A stretch of DNA of 64,000 bases, taken from assembly GCF_009905375.1 (NCBI RefSeq), contig NC_133657.1, forward strand, positions 186,001 through 250,000, written 5' to 3'. Position numbers and translations under genes: made by a program. The stretch's first letter is position 1. Every line of letters begins with the position of its first letter. Shown piece by piece: positions 1 through 11,481 of the stretch. The notes beneath the pieces are model-generated. The model worked only from the letters and a program-made list of their open reading frames with translations, made no database searches and was not told the DNA's origin. The stretch is from Apium graveolens. Its lineage: Eukaryota; Streptophyta; Magnoliopsida; Apiales; Apiaceae.

Positions 1-1114
1 AGTGCATCATATCCAAGGGATTCAAATGTACGCATCCAGCCTTTTGACATTGATGTCCTTAGAGAAGCATTTCAATTAAGAGAAACTGGTCCACTTGATC
101 TGCCTGCTGTAAGAAATCTACTTTCCGGAAGTATTAATTCATTTTTGTAGTCTTTTAATTCTTGCTGGATAATTTTATTGTTATCGTTTAATTTTCTAGT
201 TCTTGCTGGATCATGTTACCTTATGGCTAACCTTTTGTAGTTCTATTGAATTGACTAAGTACTTCTGTTTTCCTGAGCCGAGGTAACTCATTTGGATAAT
301 ATGATTGTTGATAGTCTGACAAAGGAACTCCCACCATTGCTGGAAAGTCCAGAAGTGAGTCCAAGGACAAAGAGAAAAAACATAAAAAACACAAAGATAA
401 AGACAGAGAGAAGGACAAAGAGCATAAGAAACACAAACATCGTCATAAAGATCGAAGTAAAGACAAGGACAAGGAGAAGAAAAAAGATAAAAGCAGTCAG
501 CACCATGAAAAGGTATTACTATTTTCTCCTTGCAAATATTTTGGCATCAGTACAAAATTACACTTCACACAAAATCGCTACTTTTGACTTGTGAACCTTC
601 TGCTTATTCGCTAAGCGTGAAAAAGTTTACTTTCACAGCACTGGTTTATATTTTATAAGCACAGCATTGATTGGAGACTGGACTGTTATTATTCTCTTTA
701 CAGCATCAATACAAGCTTGAACATTTGTTTAAGATTCTAGTTTGTTAGACTGCTTTGTAATGGCTTTCCATCATCTTAGACGGTGAATTAGTACAAGTTT
801 GTTTTTTTAATACAGAAAAGGAAGCATGACGGAGACGAAGATATTAATGATATTCACAGGCACAAGAAAAGTAAGGTAATTTAGTTTACCAATCCATTTC
901 AGTTTTAGTTCAGTAAACAAATGGAGCCAGCCTAAGACCAACCTTGCCTAGCTTGTTGATCGATGCCGTGAACGAGTATCTTACTTCAATCTTTATTTTA
1001 TACAATAGGTCTTATCTTCTGTTCCTCTGTAAGTTATCTACTCTGATTGTAAATATGCCGCAGAATAAGAGCTCAAAGATTAACGAGATGGGTGCAATAA
1101 GGGTAGCAGGCTGA
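1..1114 (+). CDS. MED19: Mediator complex subunit 19 (MED19), 3' exons only
   Basis: The window opens inside this gene. Four exons can be joined in frame with GT/AG borders: 1-108, 315-512, 816-875 and 1064-1114 (TGA at 1112-1114), giving 138 residues. The first exon encodes IRPF-like text (RIQPFDIDVLREAFQLRET), the conserved block of plant MED19. The second encodes the Lys/His/Asp-rich basic tail (repeated KHKK, DKDKEKKKDK), and the last two encode KRKHDGDEDIND and a short GAIRVAG end. MED19 is a nuclear head-module subunit of Mediator, linking transcription factors to RNA polymerase II. The start and N-terminal part lie upstream of the window. Exon borders are my reading and agree in phase throughout. 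Recognition rests on family knowledge of the tail composition and the preceding conserved block. Confidence 0.9.
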
Positions 1115-4100
1115 GGTTTATGTGTTATTTGTATTTTTTGTCCTCAAAATGTCGCTGTTGAAAATTTGGAGGAGCCATTGTTTACCTAACAGATGATATG
1201 AGGTATGCTCCATATGTCCCTAATGGCATTTTCGATTTCTTTAATTAAGTCCTGTTTTTTTTCCAAGTGCTTATGCTAGCTGCTGGGATCAGGGATGGTC
1301 ACCGGTTACTGAATTCTATCATGATTTAGTACTCGGCATTATTAGTATTGGTGTTGGGGGATGTAGGTTCGAGAAGGTTATTTTGTTTCCAGTTTTCCTA
1401 ATTCTCGTGTTCACTTGTATGCATTTGTGTATTAAACACGATCTGTTGGAGAAGAATGAGAGAATCCGACTATTCTCTAGTTGAGTAAAATATTGATTAA
1501 TATACTGGATAAATGAATGATTTAACGATGATGTGCTGAGCATGTGTAGAGTTTTCTACACCAAGTACTTTTTAATCCTTAGAATGGATAGGATATAAGA
1601 AAAGCAAATTTTATGACCCAGGGTTTGAGAATTTTGGATTTTAGTCCAGAGATTTATCGTTATGCAATAATGCTGCTTTACATCGTTAGACTTGTACATA
1701 ATGCTTGCTCTTTTCCTTATATGCAGAACCAGTTCTGGACTAACAAGGTTTTATGAAGGAGGTGAACTCACCTGTAGAAATTAAGATTGATGCAAGGTAC
1801 AAGTTGCTGAGATGAACTTTATTGTGTCATACTGATGGCTCCAATATATTTGCAGCGGCATACAGACAATTGCCTCTTTTTAATTTACAGTGCTTTTGAT
1901 GTATGATTATATAGTCATATACTGTTTTGCCTGGTCTTGTCTTTTAGAACTGTTGCAAATATTTTTAGATAGAGTGGTTTTAATTCATAGCTTTTTGGGT
2001 GGTAGGAAGAATTGAAGATTAAGATAAGTAAATTGTGTAATCTTATCTGTGTTTTGTTAAAATAGATTGTGTATATCAGTATATGTATATGTATACAGTA
2101 GAACGTAGAGATGTTCCTTTATAGCTTAACATCATCAGCTAGATAATTGGTCATAGGTTTGGCAATGTTGCAAGTATCTTAAGTTGAATAGAATTTGTGG
2201 TTATGTTGAATATTTGTACAGTAGTTACAGTACTTTGAAATATGATTTCTGTCAATAGGAAAATTAACAAAAAAAAGATTTCTGTCAATAGGAAGGACTG
2301 CCTTAACATGCGAAGGCATATCATCGTTTGGAAAACTCCTATCCTTGCTCTTTTAGTTTGTTCTTAGTTCAACTGAACATCTTAGTTCAACTTTGTTCAT
2401 TTCCTATTTTTACCCGTAAGATAGGCATTGCATACTACCAACAAAATTAGAATATAATCATAATATATGTAGTTGAAGCATATTGTCGTAAAATGCTAGG
2501 ATAGTTTTGTTTTCATCTATTTGGCACCGGAAGTCTAGTTCTAAACTCAATTAACAGTCAAATAGTAAACTAGTAAACCGACAAGTGATCTATCAAATAT
2601 TTGAGCGGGAATAAGTATTTTCTGTATAGTATCCCAATCAGTTCATTGTCTTTATCATTTTTATTTGTTGGTATCCAAATTGCTTCATAATCTTGGACAA
2701 ACTATTAATTAATTTGGATGGTAGTATAATTTAGGAGTCAAGATAATTGACAGAACTAATGTTTTTTTCTAGATATGAATTTGTAAAAAAAAATTAATAT
2801 TTAATGATGGTGATTATTGTAATTTTGTCGGCCATGTAAAAGTGGGGCTACTTGTACCAAGATTCATGGCAATTCAAAATTCTTGAATGCATTACTTTTT
2901 ACAAGAAAACAAGCTGCAAAAGTATGCACCCACCAATTTGTCTTGTGGGGAGTAATTTATATTCAAGCACAGTCTTCGTGACATACTCTAAAAGGTTTCT
3001 TTCATTGAAATGTTTATACTAGCAATATTCTTCTATAAAGTAGTACTATATGTTTATAACCTTTAATCCTCGAGCTCTCTTTATAATGTTATTCAAAGAT
3101 CATTTACATATGATCTTTTACTCTGTCGGACAGTGTGAAAGGACTATTAGTTTTAGTCAATGCAAGTGTTGTCTATCATTTTGAATTCATTTATTCATAT
3201 TTGGTTAGTATTCGTATCTTTACTTCAGTAATCGTGTCTCTTCTTTTTCTTCCTTGTGAAAAGTAAGTATTAGCCTATTCAGGTAGCATGAAATAAGATG
3301 ACTTGTACTTTGTTACATAACTATGTTAGCGAGTCATTGTTTTTGTCAGTTTTTAGTCGCCCATCTAGAGTTTCAGGTGGTGTTTATCAAAAGAATAAAG
3401 AAACAGGTCTGTCAATAGATCGGGAATTCGATCCAACCTGGTCCGAATGATGTGGCTCAACCTTAGGCTCAGAGCATAGTAGCATATATAACTAGATTCA
3501 AGGTGAAGGAATCGAGAAAGAAACGACGTTAGGGAAGCAGGAGGGGAAGTTTGTTTCAAGTGGGGGAGAGATTCATGGCTTATGAGAATGGCTATGGGTC
3601 GGTCTTGTTATTGTATTAGTATATAATAATATACATTGATTAATAGACATGCATGAATGTGTACACTGTGACATAAAATGGTGGTCAGTGAGATGAGGGA
3701 GAGGCAGTGGTTAACGTACATATATAGTCGTTGCATAATGCATGCTGTATGAGTGTATCCATAGCAGGTTCTCATAGAAAGATTGTGCTGTAGTATATTA
3801 TTTGCAGCATATATTTCTACAAACTCTGCGGTGTGTTTTGGAGGTGTCTGTCGGTGCCTTATATATGGGCTCCCCCCCAATGTAAAAATATAATCAAGGG
3901 GGGGTTCCCTCTCTACCCAGCACCCACGCCTGGGCCTATTATATTACTGCCTTAATTTGATTCCATTATCCACGTTGATTCTCCTCGGCACCTCTCGTGA
4001 TATTCAGCTGAGGATTAGAGAATTATGAATAAGTTTCGATTTTAGATTAGGCTTTGCTTCCATTTTGAGTAAATTTGAATATTGATAGTTTATTTGAATA

Positions 4101-4965
4101 ATAAATTGTGAGACTTATAGTGTAATTGTTAATGCAATTAAGTCCTAGTATTGTTTTTCACCATGTCCATGTCCATGTCCATACGCCCATAACAAGAAAG
4201 TTCAAGGCTGTGTTATTGACTGACTGTTTGATATTAGTGGGTAGTGGCTGAAAGTATACTTTGTTTTTATACTTTCTATTATAAAATTGTAATCATTTCA
4301 CTACTTTATAATTTTATCAAGTATTTTGTGTGTAGTGGAAAAATTATATTTGAATTGACTGCGTATCAATATAATGACAAACAAATGCGTATGTTGTAAA
4401 GTCGCTCTATTATTCTTTCCATGATTTTGAATTTCTTCTCGTTTAATACTATTATTATAATTTGGCTCCCTTCCTACTTGAACACTAATTTCCCTTTTAT
4501 TTATTTAATTATATTAAATTTAATTCCCGATAAAAATAATTATTTTCTCCATGTTTTTGGTTAAAGAATTCTCTGTGAGTAGCTTTTTGGTTATTTCCAC
4601 TCATTTTTAAAATTTACAAGTATTAATAAATGAATTAAATATAGCACTGTAACAAAATTAAGTGAGTTGTCAAAATGGGTGGCTAAATAAAAGACTAATG
4701 GTCGTTGCTATTTGAAAATTGAAAATGAAGAGTTTGTTATAATGGGCGGATTTGTTGCAACAATTACGGAACATCCATTGGCTTGCAATTACAAATAATT
4801 GAACAGAGGAAGAAATCAAGAAAATGAAGGAAACACCACAGATAGTGAGATAGTAATAGTAGAAAGAATCTTAGCTGTATCCAAGTAGAAACACACTATC
4901 ATTATAGGACTACTCAAATAGACATCTAGTACTGGATGATCATCTACTAAAATCTACTCTTGTAG
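1115..4965. other. Intergenic, MED19 3' UTR to formin leader
   Basis: No supported gene. The first few hundred bases are presumably MED19 3' UTR. The rest is AT-rich with stop codons in all frames. A direct 18-base repeat (GATTTCTGTCAATAGGAA) sits near 2245-2295, and a triple ATGTCC repeat near 4163. From about 4440 the sequence becomes very AT-rich, as expected of a plant upstream region. I see no transposon termini here. Confidence 0.6.
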
Positions 4966-5009
4966 TTGTTGCAGCACAAACTTTTCACCATTTCACACCC
5001 TCCATTCTC

Positions 5010-5038
5010 TCCTCTCTCTCTCTCTCTCCCTCTCTTAC
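5010..5038 (+). repeat. CT-rich microsatellite in formin leader (upstream tract)
   Basis: An interrupted (CT)n tract lies in the probable 5' leader of the formin gene. Pyrimidine-rich leaders of this type are common near plant transcription starts (general knowledge). The transcription start itself is not visible. Confidence 0.7.
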
Positions 5039-5154
5039 ACACACAGACACACACATTAAATCTCATAGTGACAAAACACAGTCCCCACAGGCAGGCAGGC
5101 AGCTCTATCATCTTCCTCATTTACACAAAAACACCTCAAACACAAGGGGGAAAA

Positions 5155-5169
5155 ATGGCACATTCTTGA
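5155..5169 (+). promoter_or_regulatory. Small upstream ORF (4 codons) in formin 5' leader
   Basis: ATG GCA CAT TCT TGA, with an A-rich context before the ATG, lies 101 bases upstream of the formin start codon. No other ATG lies between it and the main start. If the mRNA begins upstream of it, scanning ribosomes would meet this ATG first, so it could lower or tune translation. Function is inference. Confidence 0.4.
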
Positions 5170-5222
5170 TTCTAAAAAGATTGTTGAGGTTCGCCAGTCC
5201 CCACAGCTCAGACCACTGCATT

Positions 5223-5224
<2 letters not shown>

Positions 5225-5262
<38 letters not shown>
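5225..5262 (+). repeat. (CT)n microsatellite immediately before formin ATG
   Basis: A nearly pure CT dinucleotide run of about 38 bases ends eight bases before the start codon. It is likely length-polymorphic and lies in the 5' UTR. Confidence 0.9.
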
Positions 5263-5266
<4 letters not shown>

Positions 5267-5269
5267 AAA

Positions 5270-8200
5270 ATGCAAACACAACTCATCTTCTTCCTCTTCC
5301 TTCTCTTATCCTCCTCCACACCCAAATCCTCCACCACCGCCCACAGCCATCGCCACCGTCGCATTCTCCACCAACCATTCTTCCCACAAGACTCAATCCC
5401 ACCTTCACAACCCCCTAATCTCCCAACCACTCCTCCTGCAGACCAACTCCCCTTTTTCCCAAACTACTCTTCACCTCCACCACCACCACCACCACCGACA
5501 CCTGAAACCACCACAACCACCACCTCTTCCTCCGTTCCGGCCAACGTCTCATCTCTCTCACTCCCTAAAGCCTCTTCTCCAAAACCCATCTCCAAAAAAC
5601 TCATCTTTACCGCCGTAGCCGCCGTCATTGCCGCCATCGCCGTCGTCGCAGTTGTAATATTCCTCCACATCCGTAAGCGTAAAAATCAAAACTTTTCAAA
5701 CGCCCATCAAAAACCACAAACACCCAGTAATCTTAGCTCTATTTCAAGCATACCCACCAATCCAATTCCAAGAATTCCTCCCCGGAAATCACCTCAAACC
5801 AGCTCTGAGTTTCTTTATTTAGGCACTCTCGCAAACACCAACATTTCGAATAGTAACAATGCCAATAGTTCAAGAAAAATGGAATCACCAGACTTGCAAC
5901 CACTACCACAACTTAAACTCAGTGGCCAACAACCCCAACAACAAAACTTTCAAAATGCAGATTATTCAGGGCCTTTTATCGCAGAAGAAGAAGACGAAAA
6001 TGATGAATTTTACTCTCCTAAAGGCTCAATTGGTACTGGATCAAGAAGGACATTGTATGAGCCAAAGAATTTCGAAGATGAGAGAAGAGAAATTGAATCC
6101 ACTACTTCATCTTCATCTTCTTATACTCCTTCTGATTCGGGTGGTTCGCCAATTAGGTCTGTTTCTTTGAGTATTTCTCCTCCAGCTAGTTTAAGTCCTA
6201 AACACTTTTCAAGAACTAAGTCACCTGAATTAGTCCCGCTTCAAATGAATGATCTGAGTAATGTATCATCTCGAGCTTCTTCACAGCGAGCTTCCACTGA
6301 ATTATCATCAGTAGATCGAGTAACTAGTGCATTACATCCACCACACCTTGGTTTTACAGCTGCATCTTCACCAGTTTCTTCATCACCGGAAAGATACATT
6401 AGTAGAAGTCAGAGCTCATCACCAACATCATCTCATGTATCTTCTGATCAGGTTTTACACTCACCTGCTAAAATTGATAATTTTAGTAAAAGTCAGAGCT
6501 CATCACCAACATCTCCTGTAGCTTCTGATCCGATTTCGCACTCACCTGCTAGAGTTGACAATTTTGGGGATGTTTCTAGTGCTCCGTCATTGCCTCCACC
6601 ACCACCGCCGCCACCCCTACCACCGGCAAGACTCTCTGAAAGTCCGAAAACACCTAGTGCCAAAAATGCTCAGCCGGTGTTGAGGCCACCGGTTTTGGCT
6701 GCACCTTCTAGACCTGTGAATTTAGCTACTCCAGCATTGATATCCCCTATAGAAATGCCTCAAAGTACTGACAACGTGGATGAAGACACTCCTAAATTGA
6801 AGTTGAAGCCGTTGCATTGGGATAAAGTTAGAGCAAGCTCTGATCGCGAAACCGTGTGGGATCACCTTAGATCAAGCTCCTTCAAGTAACATTCCTTTAC
6901 TCGTTCAATTTTAACCGTATTGTTGTAGTTGCTTTATGTCATTTGGTTAGTTAATCATGTATTGAATTTATGATTGTTGCAGATTGAATGAGGAGATGAT
7001 GGAGACATTGTTTGTTGTGAATAAACCAACTCCAACTGTGATTCCAAATGAAACAGCTTGGCGTCCAGTTCTTCCCTTTTCAGGCCAAGAAAATCGAGTA
7101 CTTGATCCCAAGAAGTCACAGAATGTTGCCATTTTGCTAAGGGCCCTTAATGTTACAATAGAGGAAGTGTGTGAAGCTCTTTTGGAAGGTATACCCCATT
7201 CCCCTACTTGTTGGTGCAACGACATTTTTTCTTGTATCATAATCTATTGTAAATTTGTAATATACATGTGAAGTTTAAGATCTCAAGTCCGTCGTATATT
7301 TGCCACATAATACATTCATCTACTATTAGATCATATGCCGTGAACAGTAGAAACATAATGGAATTTGACAAGAAGCTTTTGTTGAATAGGTAGAAAAGGA
7401 GAAAAATCTCTTACAATAAGAATATCACCGGTTAATCAATCACAATCAATATTCACCGAATTCAAGTATTATATGAAGAAAGATATCAACGTGTTCTTCT
7501 TCTTCTTCTATGCAGGCAATGCTGATAACCTCGGAACTGAGCTTCTTGAAAGTTTATTGAAGATGGCTCCTACGAAAGAGGAAGAACGTAAGCTCAAAGA
7601 GTATAAAGATGACTCTCCTTTTAAGCTTGGTCCCGGTGAGAAATTTTTGAAGTCAATGCTTGATATACCTTTTGCATTCAAAAGGGTCGAGGCTATGTTC
7701 TACGTGTCCAATTTTGAATCCGAGGTTGAGTACCTCAAAAAGTCATTTGAAACACTGGAGGTAAGCTATTGATATACCTTTTGCATTCACTATATTATTT
7801 ATCTCGTAGGTTTAATTATGTAAGTGGACTTAAAATTTAAATTTCCGAGCTAAAATTTGATTTTGGATCAAAGCAAGTTAGATCATATGTTCGAATATCT
7901 GATTGCCTAAGTACTGATAGTTCTAAGCTGTTCTGCAAGAGCAAGTCAGATTTATTAACTTGCTACATTTAGGTCCCAATGCAAGTAGGTTAATTACTTG
8001 TGTTTAGGATTAGAATTCTAAACAAATTCATGCAAAATGTCAATGGGTGCTTATTCAAATTAGTTCTCTTTCTTTCTGACAAAAAGTACTCAGTTATATG
8101 CAACGGTTAATTTATTGTCAAGATTCCTCGGTCTCTTATTGATGTTTTTATTAATGTGAACTAGTTAAGAACAATGTATTTTTTATTTATACGCTTTAGA

Positions 8201-9020
8201 TTTTTCAATTTAACAGGCTGCATGTGAGGAGCTTAGGACCAGCAGGATGTTTCTAAAGCTTTTGGAAGCTGTTCTGAAAACGGGAAACCGCATGAATGTT
8301 GGTACAAATCGTGGTGATGCCCAGGCTTTTAAGCTTGATACTCTCCTTAAGCTCGTTGATATAAAGGGTGCAGATGGGAAAACGACTCTTTTGCATTTTG
8401 TGGTCCAGGAAATAATAAGAAGCGAAGGTGCTCGCCTTTCTAATTCCAACCAAACTTTGCAACCTACTGCCGCAGATGATGCCAAGTTGAGGAAGCTTGG
8501 CTTGCAGGTTGTATCAAGTATCAGCTTGGACCTTACAAATGTGAAAAAAGCTGCATCCATGGATTCAGAAGTGCTTAGTGGTGATGTCTTGAAGCTTTCA
8601 AGAGGAATTGGAAAAATTGCGGAAATTGTACGGATGATACAGGCATTGGAATCTGATGAGAGCAGTCGAGGATTCTCTAAATCTATGGGCAATTTTGTGA
8701 AAATGGCAGAAGAGGAGATCATAAGAACTCAAGCTCAAGAAAGTGTTGCACTTTCTTTGGTGAAAGAAATCACTGAATACTTCCATGGAAACTCCGCAAA
8801 GGAAGAAGCTCATCCTTTCAGAATATTCTTGGTTGTCAGGGACTTTTTAACGATTCTTGATCGTGTTTGCAAGGAAGTAGGGTTAATAAATGAGCGAACA
8901 ATAGTCAGTTCTGCCCACAAATTTCCAGTACCAGTGAATCCAACCATGCCTCCGGGTTTTGTTGGGTTTTCAGAAAGGAGGCAGTACAATTCTTCGTCTG
9001 ATGAAAGTTCATCTCCTTAG
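5270..9020 (+). CDS. Type I formin-like protein (FH1-like), four exons
   Basis: Actin-nucleating formin anchored in the plasma membrane or an endomembrane. Exons 5270-6885, 6983-7188, 7516-7760 and 8217-9020 join in phase (TTCAA/A, AAG-G/GC, GAG/GCT) into 956 residues. Residues 1-20 are a signal peptide ([12 protein letters not shown]). A Pro/Ser/Thr-rich extracellular part with a run of eight prolines follows. A transmembrane helix lies at about 111-133, followed by basic RKRK. The cytoplasmic linker is Ser-rich with repeated [10 protein letters not shown]1 polyproline (about residue 440) would bind profilin-actin. FH2 runs from about 511 ([11 protein letters not shown]) to about 940 and contains [16 protein letters not shown] near 712. 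The layout matches Arabidopsis FH1-type group I formins (about 900-1050 aa). The ATG at 5270 is chosen because it starts the signal peptide. All borders are GT/AG, no lesion is seen, and it looks functional. The exact paralogue is not assigned. Confidence 0.95.
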
Positions 9021-11035
9021 TGGTTACATATTCGTAGGATAAGAGGAGCCTTTTTAGGATGGTCTCCTGCCAGAATATAGGTAAATGTAATCTTGTTACT
9101 TCGTTGTTTGTTTCCTTGTATTTATATAGATCCATATAAAAGATTTTGAAAAATTGTAGTTACCATCGATATATATATAGAGGAAATTTGTTGCTATGGA
9201 GATGACAAACACCAGACCGATTCCAACGTCGTAATAAATTGGATTTGGATGTGGAAATCTCTTATGTTAACGAGGTAGACCCCAGACTGATTCATGGTTA
9301 TCATTATTTAATAGGACTACTTTTGCACAATAACCCTACTTCAGTCTGTTGAAATGAGTAGTTGGTATAATGTAGGAGTTGAAACTACTTGTTATCTTCA
9401 TTTCAGAAAACTTGAGAACTTGCACTTTATGTTGTAATTTTTTTCTGAACAAGTATTACATGTTATTTTGTAGTTGACATATTTTAAGTGGAGGGGAGTG
9501 GAGAATCAAATTCTGGACCTCATTTAGCAGCAGGACCACTCGATTTTCTAGTATAGCATGGTGTTTTCCCTGGTACAAGCATAACATCTCACCAGTGTTA
9601 TCATAAATTTTAGTTCTTCCCTTAAGTTCTTACTTGGAGTTTGGTATACTGGGCCGATTTTCGGGATTCTTGTACTACATATATGTGTGCTTGGCCTTAA
9701 GAAAAGGTGCAATGATGAAGAAGCCATTTGGCACCTTTCTTGAATGGTAGTATATTGATAATTAGACAATGTTGTGGGTTCAAGAAATGGGAGTGGTTGG
9801 TGCATGTAAAGGGAATCCCAAGTGGTGGTGGAGTGCAATCAAAATGATGCATAGATCTACTGGTATCCCCTAAAGCTCATAACGTTTTAATGTTTTTACC
9901 CTTTAACTTTTAAAGTGGAGACCGTTGCCTTTTAATTCATTCATATCATTAAAAACTACAAGAAGAAAAGGGCTAAATGTTCTCTCAATATGGTAAAGGG
10001 GAAAGATACAAACAAAAGCTGAAAGTGATCAATCTAGTGGAACCAGTTTTGATACTCCCTTTAAAAAAGAAATTGCATCAACATTTACTTAAACAACAAA
10101 TATTTGTACAATGATATAGTACAAGTTAATAATTGTATTTAGTAACAAAAAGTTGAAAGTTTAACAACTGCTCAAAAAGCAATCACACAAAAACAAGTGA
10201 ACAAGATTGACACTTCATGAGCATGATTATAGGGAGTTAAGGCTTGTGCATGGTAAGAAGTAGCTTTCTAATATTCACTACTTGTTTTTCACTCGAGTTT
10301 TCGAAAACCATGCATTATATTATACAAAGAACAAGCTAAAATTCCTGGTTAACATAATATAAAAACCCAGTGTTCCTGCAGAAGCATGTGGCTGAGAAGT
10401 TGAGAGATGGCTTGATTCTAGCTGTTGGAGGAGGACTCCATATAATAATAACATGTGCTTGTGTTCACATATTAAATTAACTTTGGATCCATGCCAATAA
10501 TGAAGGATGGAATATCAGAATGCAGAAGGATATATATATGCTATCATAACTAACAACTCTAGTAATTTTATTAATCCAATTAATTAAACTGGCCATGATC
10601 ATATGTTCCTGAAAACATAATTTTTATTTTATACAATAGAAGCAAGACTACCACTTTGTGAGATCTAAATCTTATATAAAAATATGTGACTTGCTTAGCA
10701 AACACAGTGTTGAGAAGGTTCAATTTTGGGCTTGTGTTGTTGGAGCACGTTATAGCCATGATTAAATTACAACTGCTAGTGACAGGGCCTTGACATTTTG
10801 TATTCAGTTGTTTATAATGGTAAAATGCTGCAGAAAATCAAGCGAAACTATAATGAGTGTTGCAACTTGCAAGACACCCCCCCCCCCCCTCCAACATAAT
10901 AAAGCTAAACAAGAAACTCTATAATATTCAAGGAAACAGAGGTTAGAAGAAATTTAGCATGTGTAAACTGAGACTCAACTTAAGCCAAGTCTTTTACTTA
11001 AACCTGTAACTCTGCAATGCATACCTCAGCTCAGG
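9021..11035. other. Intergenic, downstream of formin
   Basis: No gene supported. AT-rich, with stops in all frames. It contains a run of about 14 C at 10876-10889. The first 150 bases are probably the formin 3' UTR. Confidence 0.6.
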
Positions 11036-11098
11036 TTCTGAGCTTCTTGAAAGTTTATTGAAGATGGGCTGCTACGGAGGAGGAGGAAGAATGTAATC
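11036..11098 (+). pseudogene. Stray duplicate of a formin exon-3 segment
   Basis: The stretch from CTGAGCTTCTTGAAAGTTTA through the GAGGAGGAGGAAGAATGTAA part matches formin exon 3 (about 7536-7598): about 30 bases exact, then a one-base insertion (GATGGGCT versus GATGGCT) and scattered changes. It begins after unrelated sequence and ends after about 60 bases, so it is a gene fragment about 2 kb downstream of its source. It has no coding potential. Origin by template switching or filler DNA at a repaired break is inference. Confidence 0.75.
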
Positions 11099-11481
11099 AC
11101 AGAATTTAAGAGGGTGTGTATTCAATCAAAATTTTAAAACATTTTTTACGATTCTTTAAATCAAGAGGTAAAACAAGTTAAAACTCCGTAATGTACAAGA
11201 ACATGGATTTGCAATTTGGCAGTTGTAAATCGAGTCAACTTGAGCTAAGTTTTTTACTTAAACCTGTCATTTTGTAATGCTCAGTTAGTAATTGCAGATG
11301 CTGTATTCAAATAAACATATACAAGCCAGTAATGTGAGGTATTGCAGTCTTGTACTACAATGGATGCATATGTTAATATCAAATAAATAAACTCCAATCC
11401 TTCTCCCTGCACCCATGGACCATGGTAATACTTTCAGATACATTACAAACTTTTGAACCTTGTTTTCTGTTATCATGTTAT

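Noticed and set aside
227..506. Long minus-strand hydrophobic frames opposite MED19 exon 2
   Set aside because: Shadow of the Lys-rich repeats in the MED19 tail. The plus strand has the conserved domain and splice sites.
5056..5670. Several overlapping frames on both strands around the formin start
   Set aside because: Low-complexity CT and CCA repeats keep many frames open. Only the 5270 frame carries a signal peptide, membrane helix and FH1/FH2.
6327..6521. His/Leu-rich small frame inside formin exon 1
   Set aside because: Out-of-frame shadow of the Ser-rich linker.
10876..10889. Poly-C run as a regulatory element
   Set aside because: Simple homopolymer with no context supporting function.
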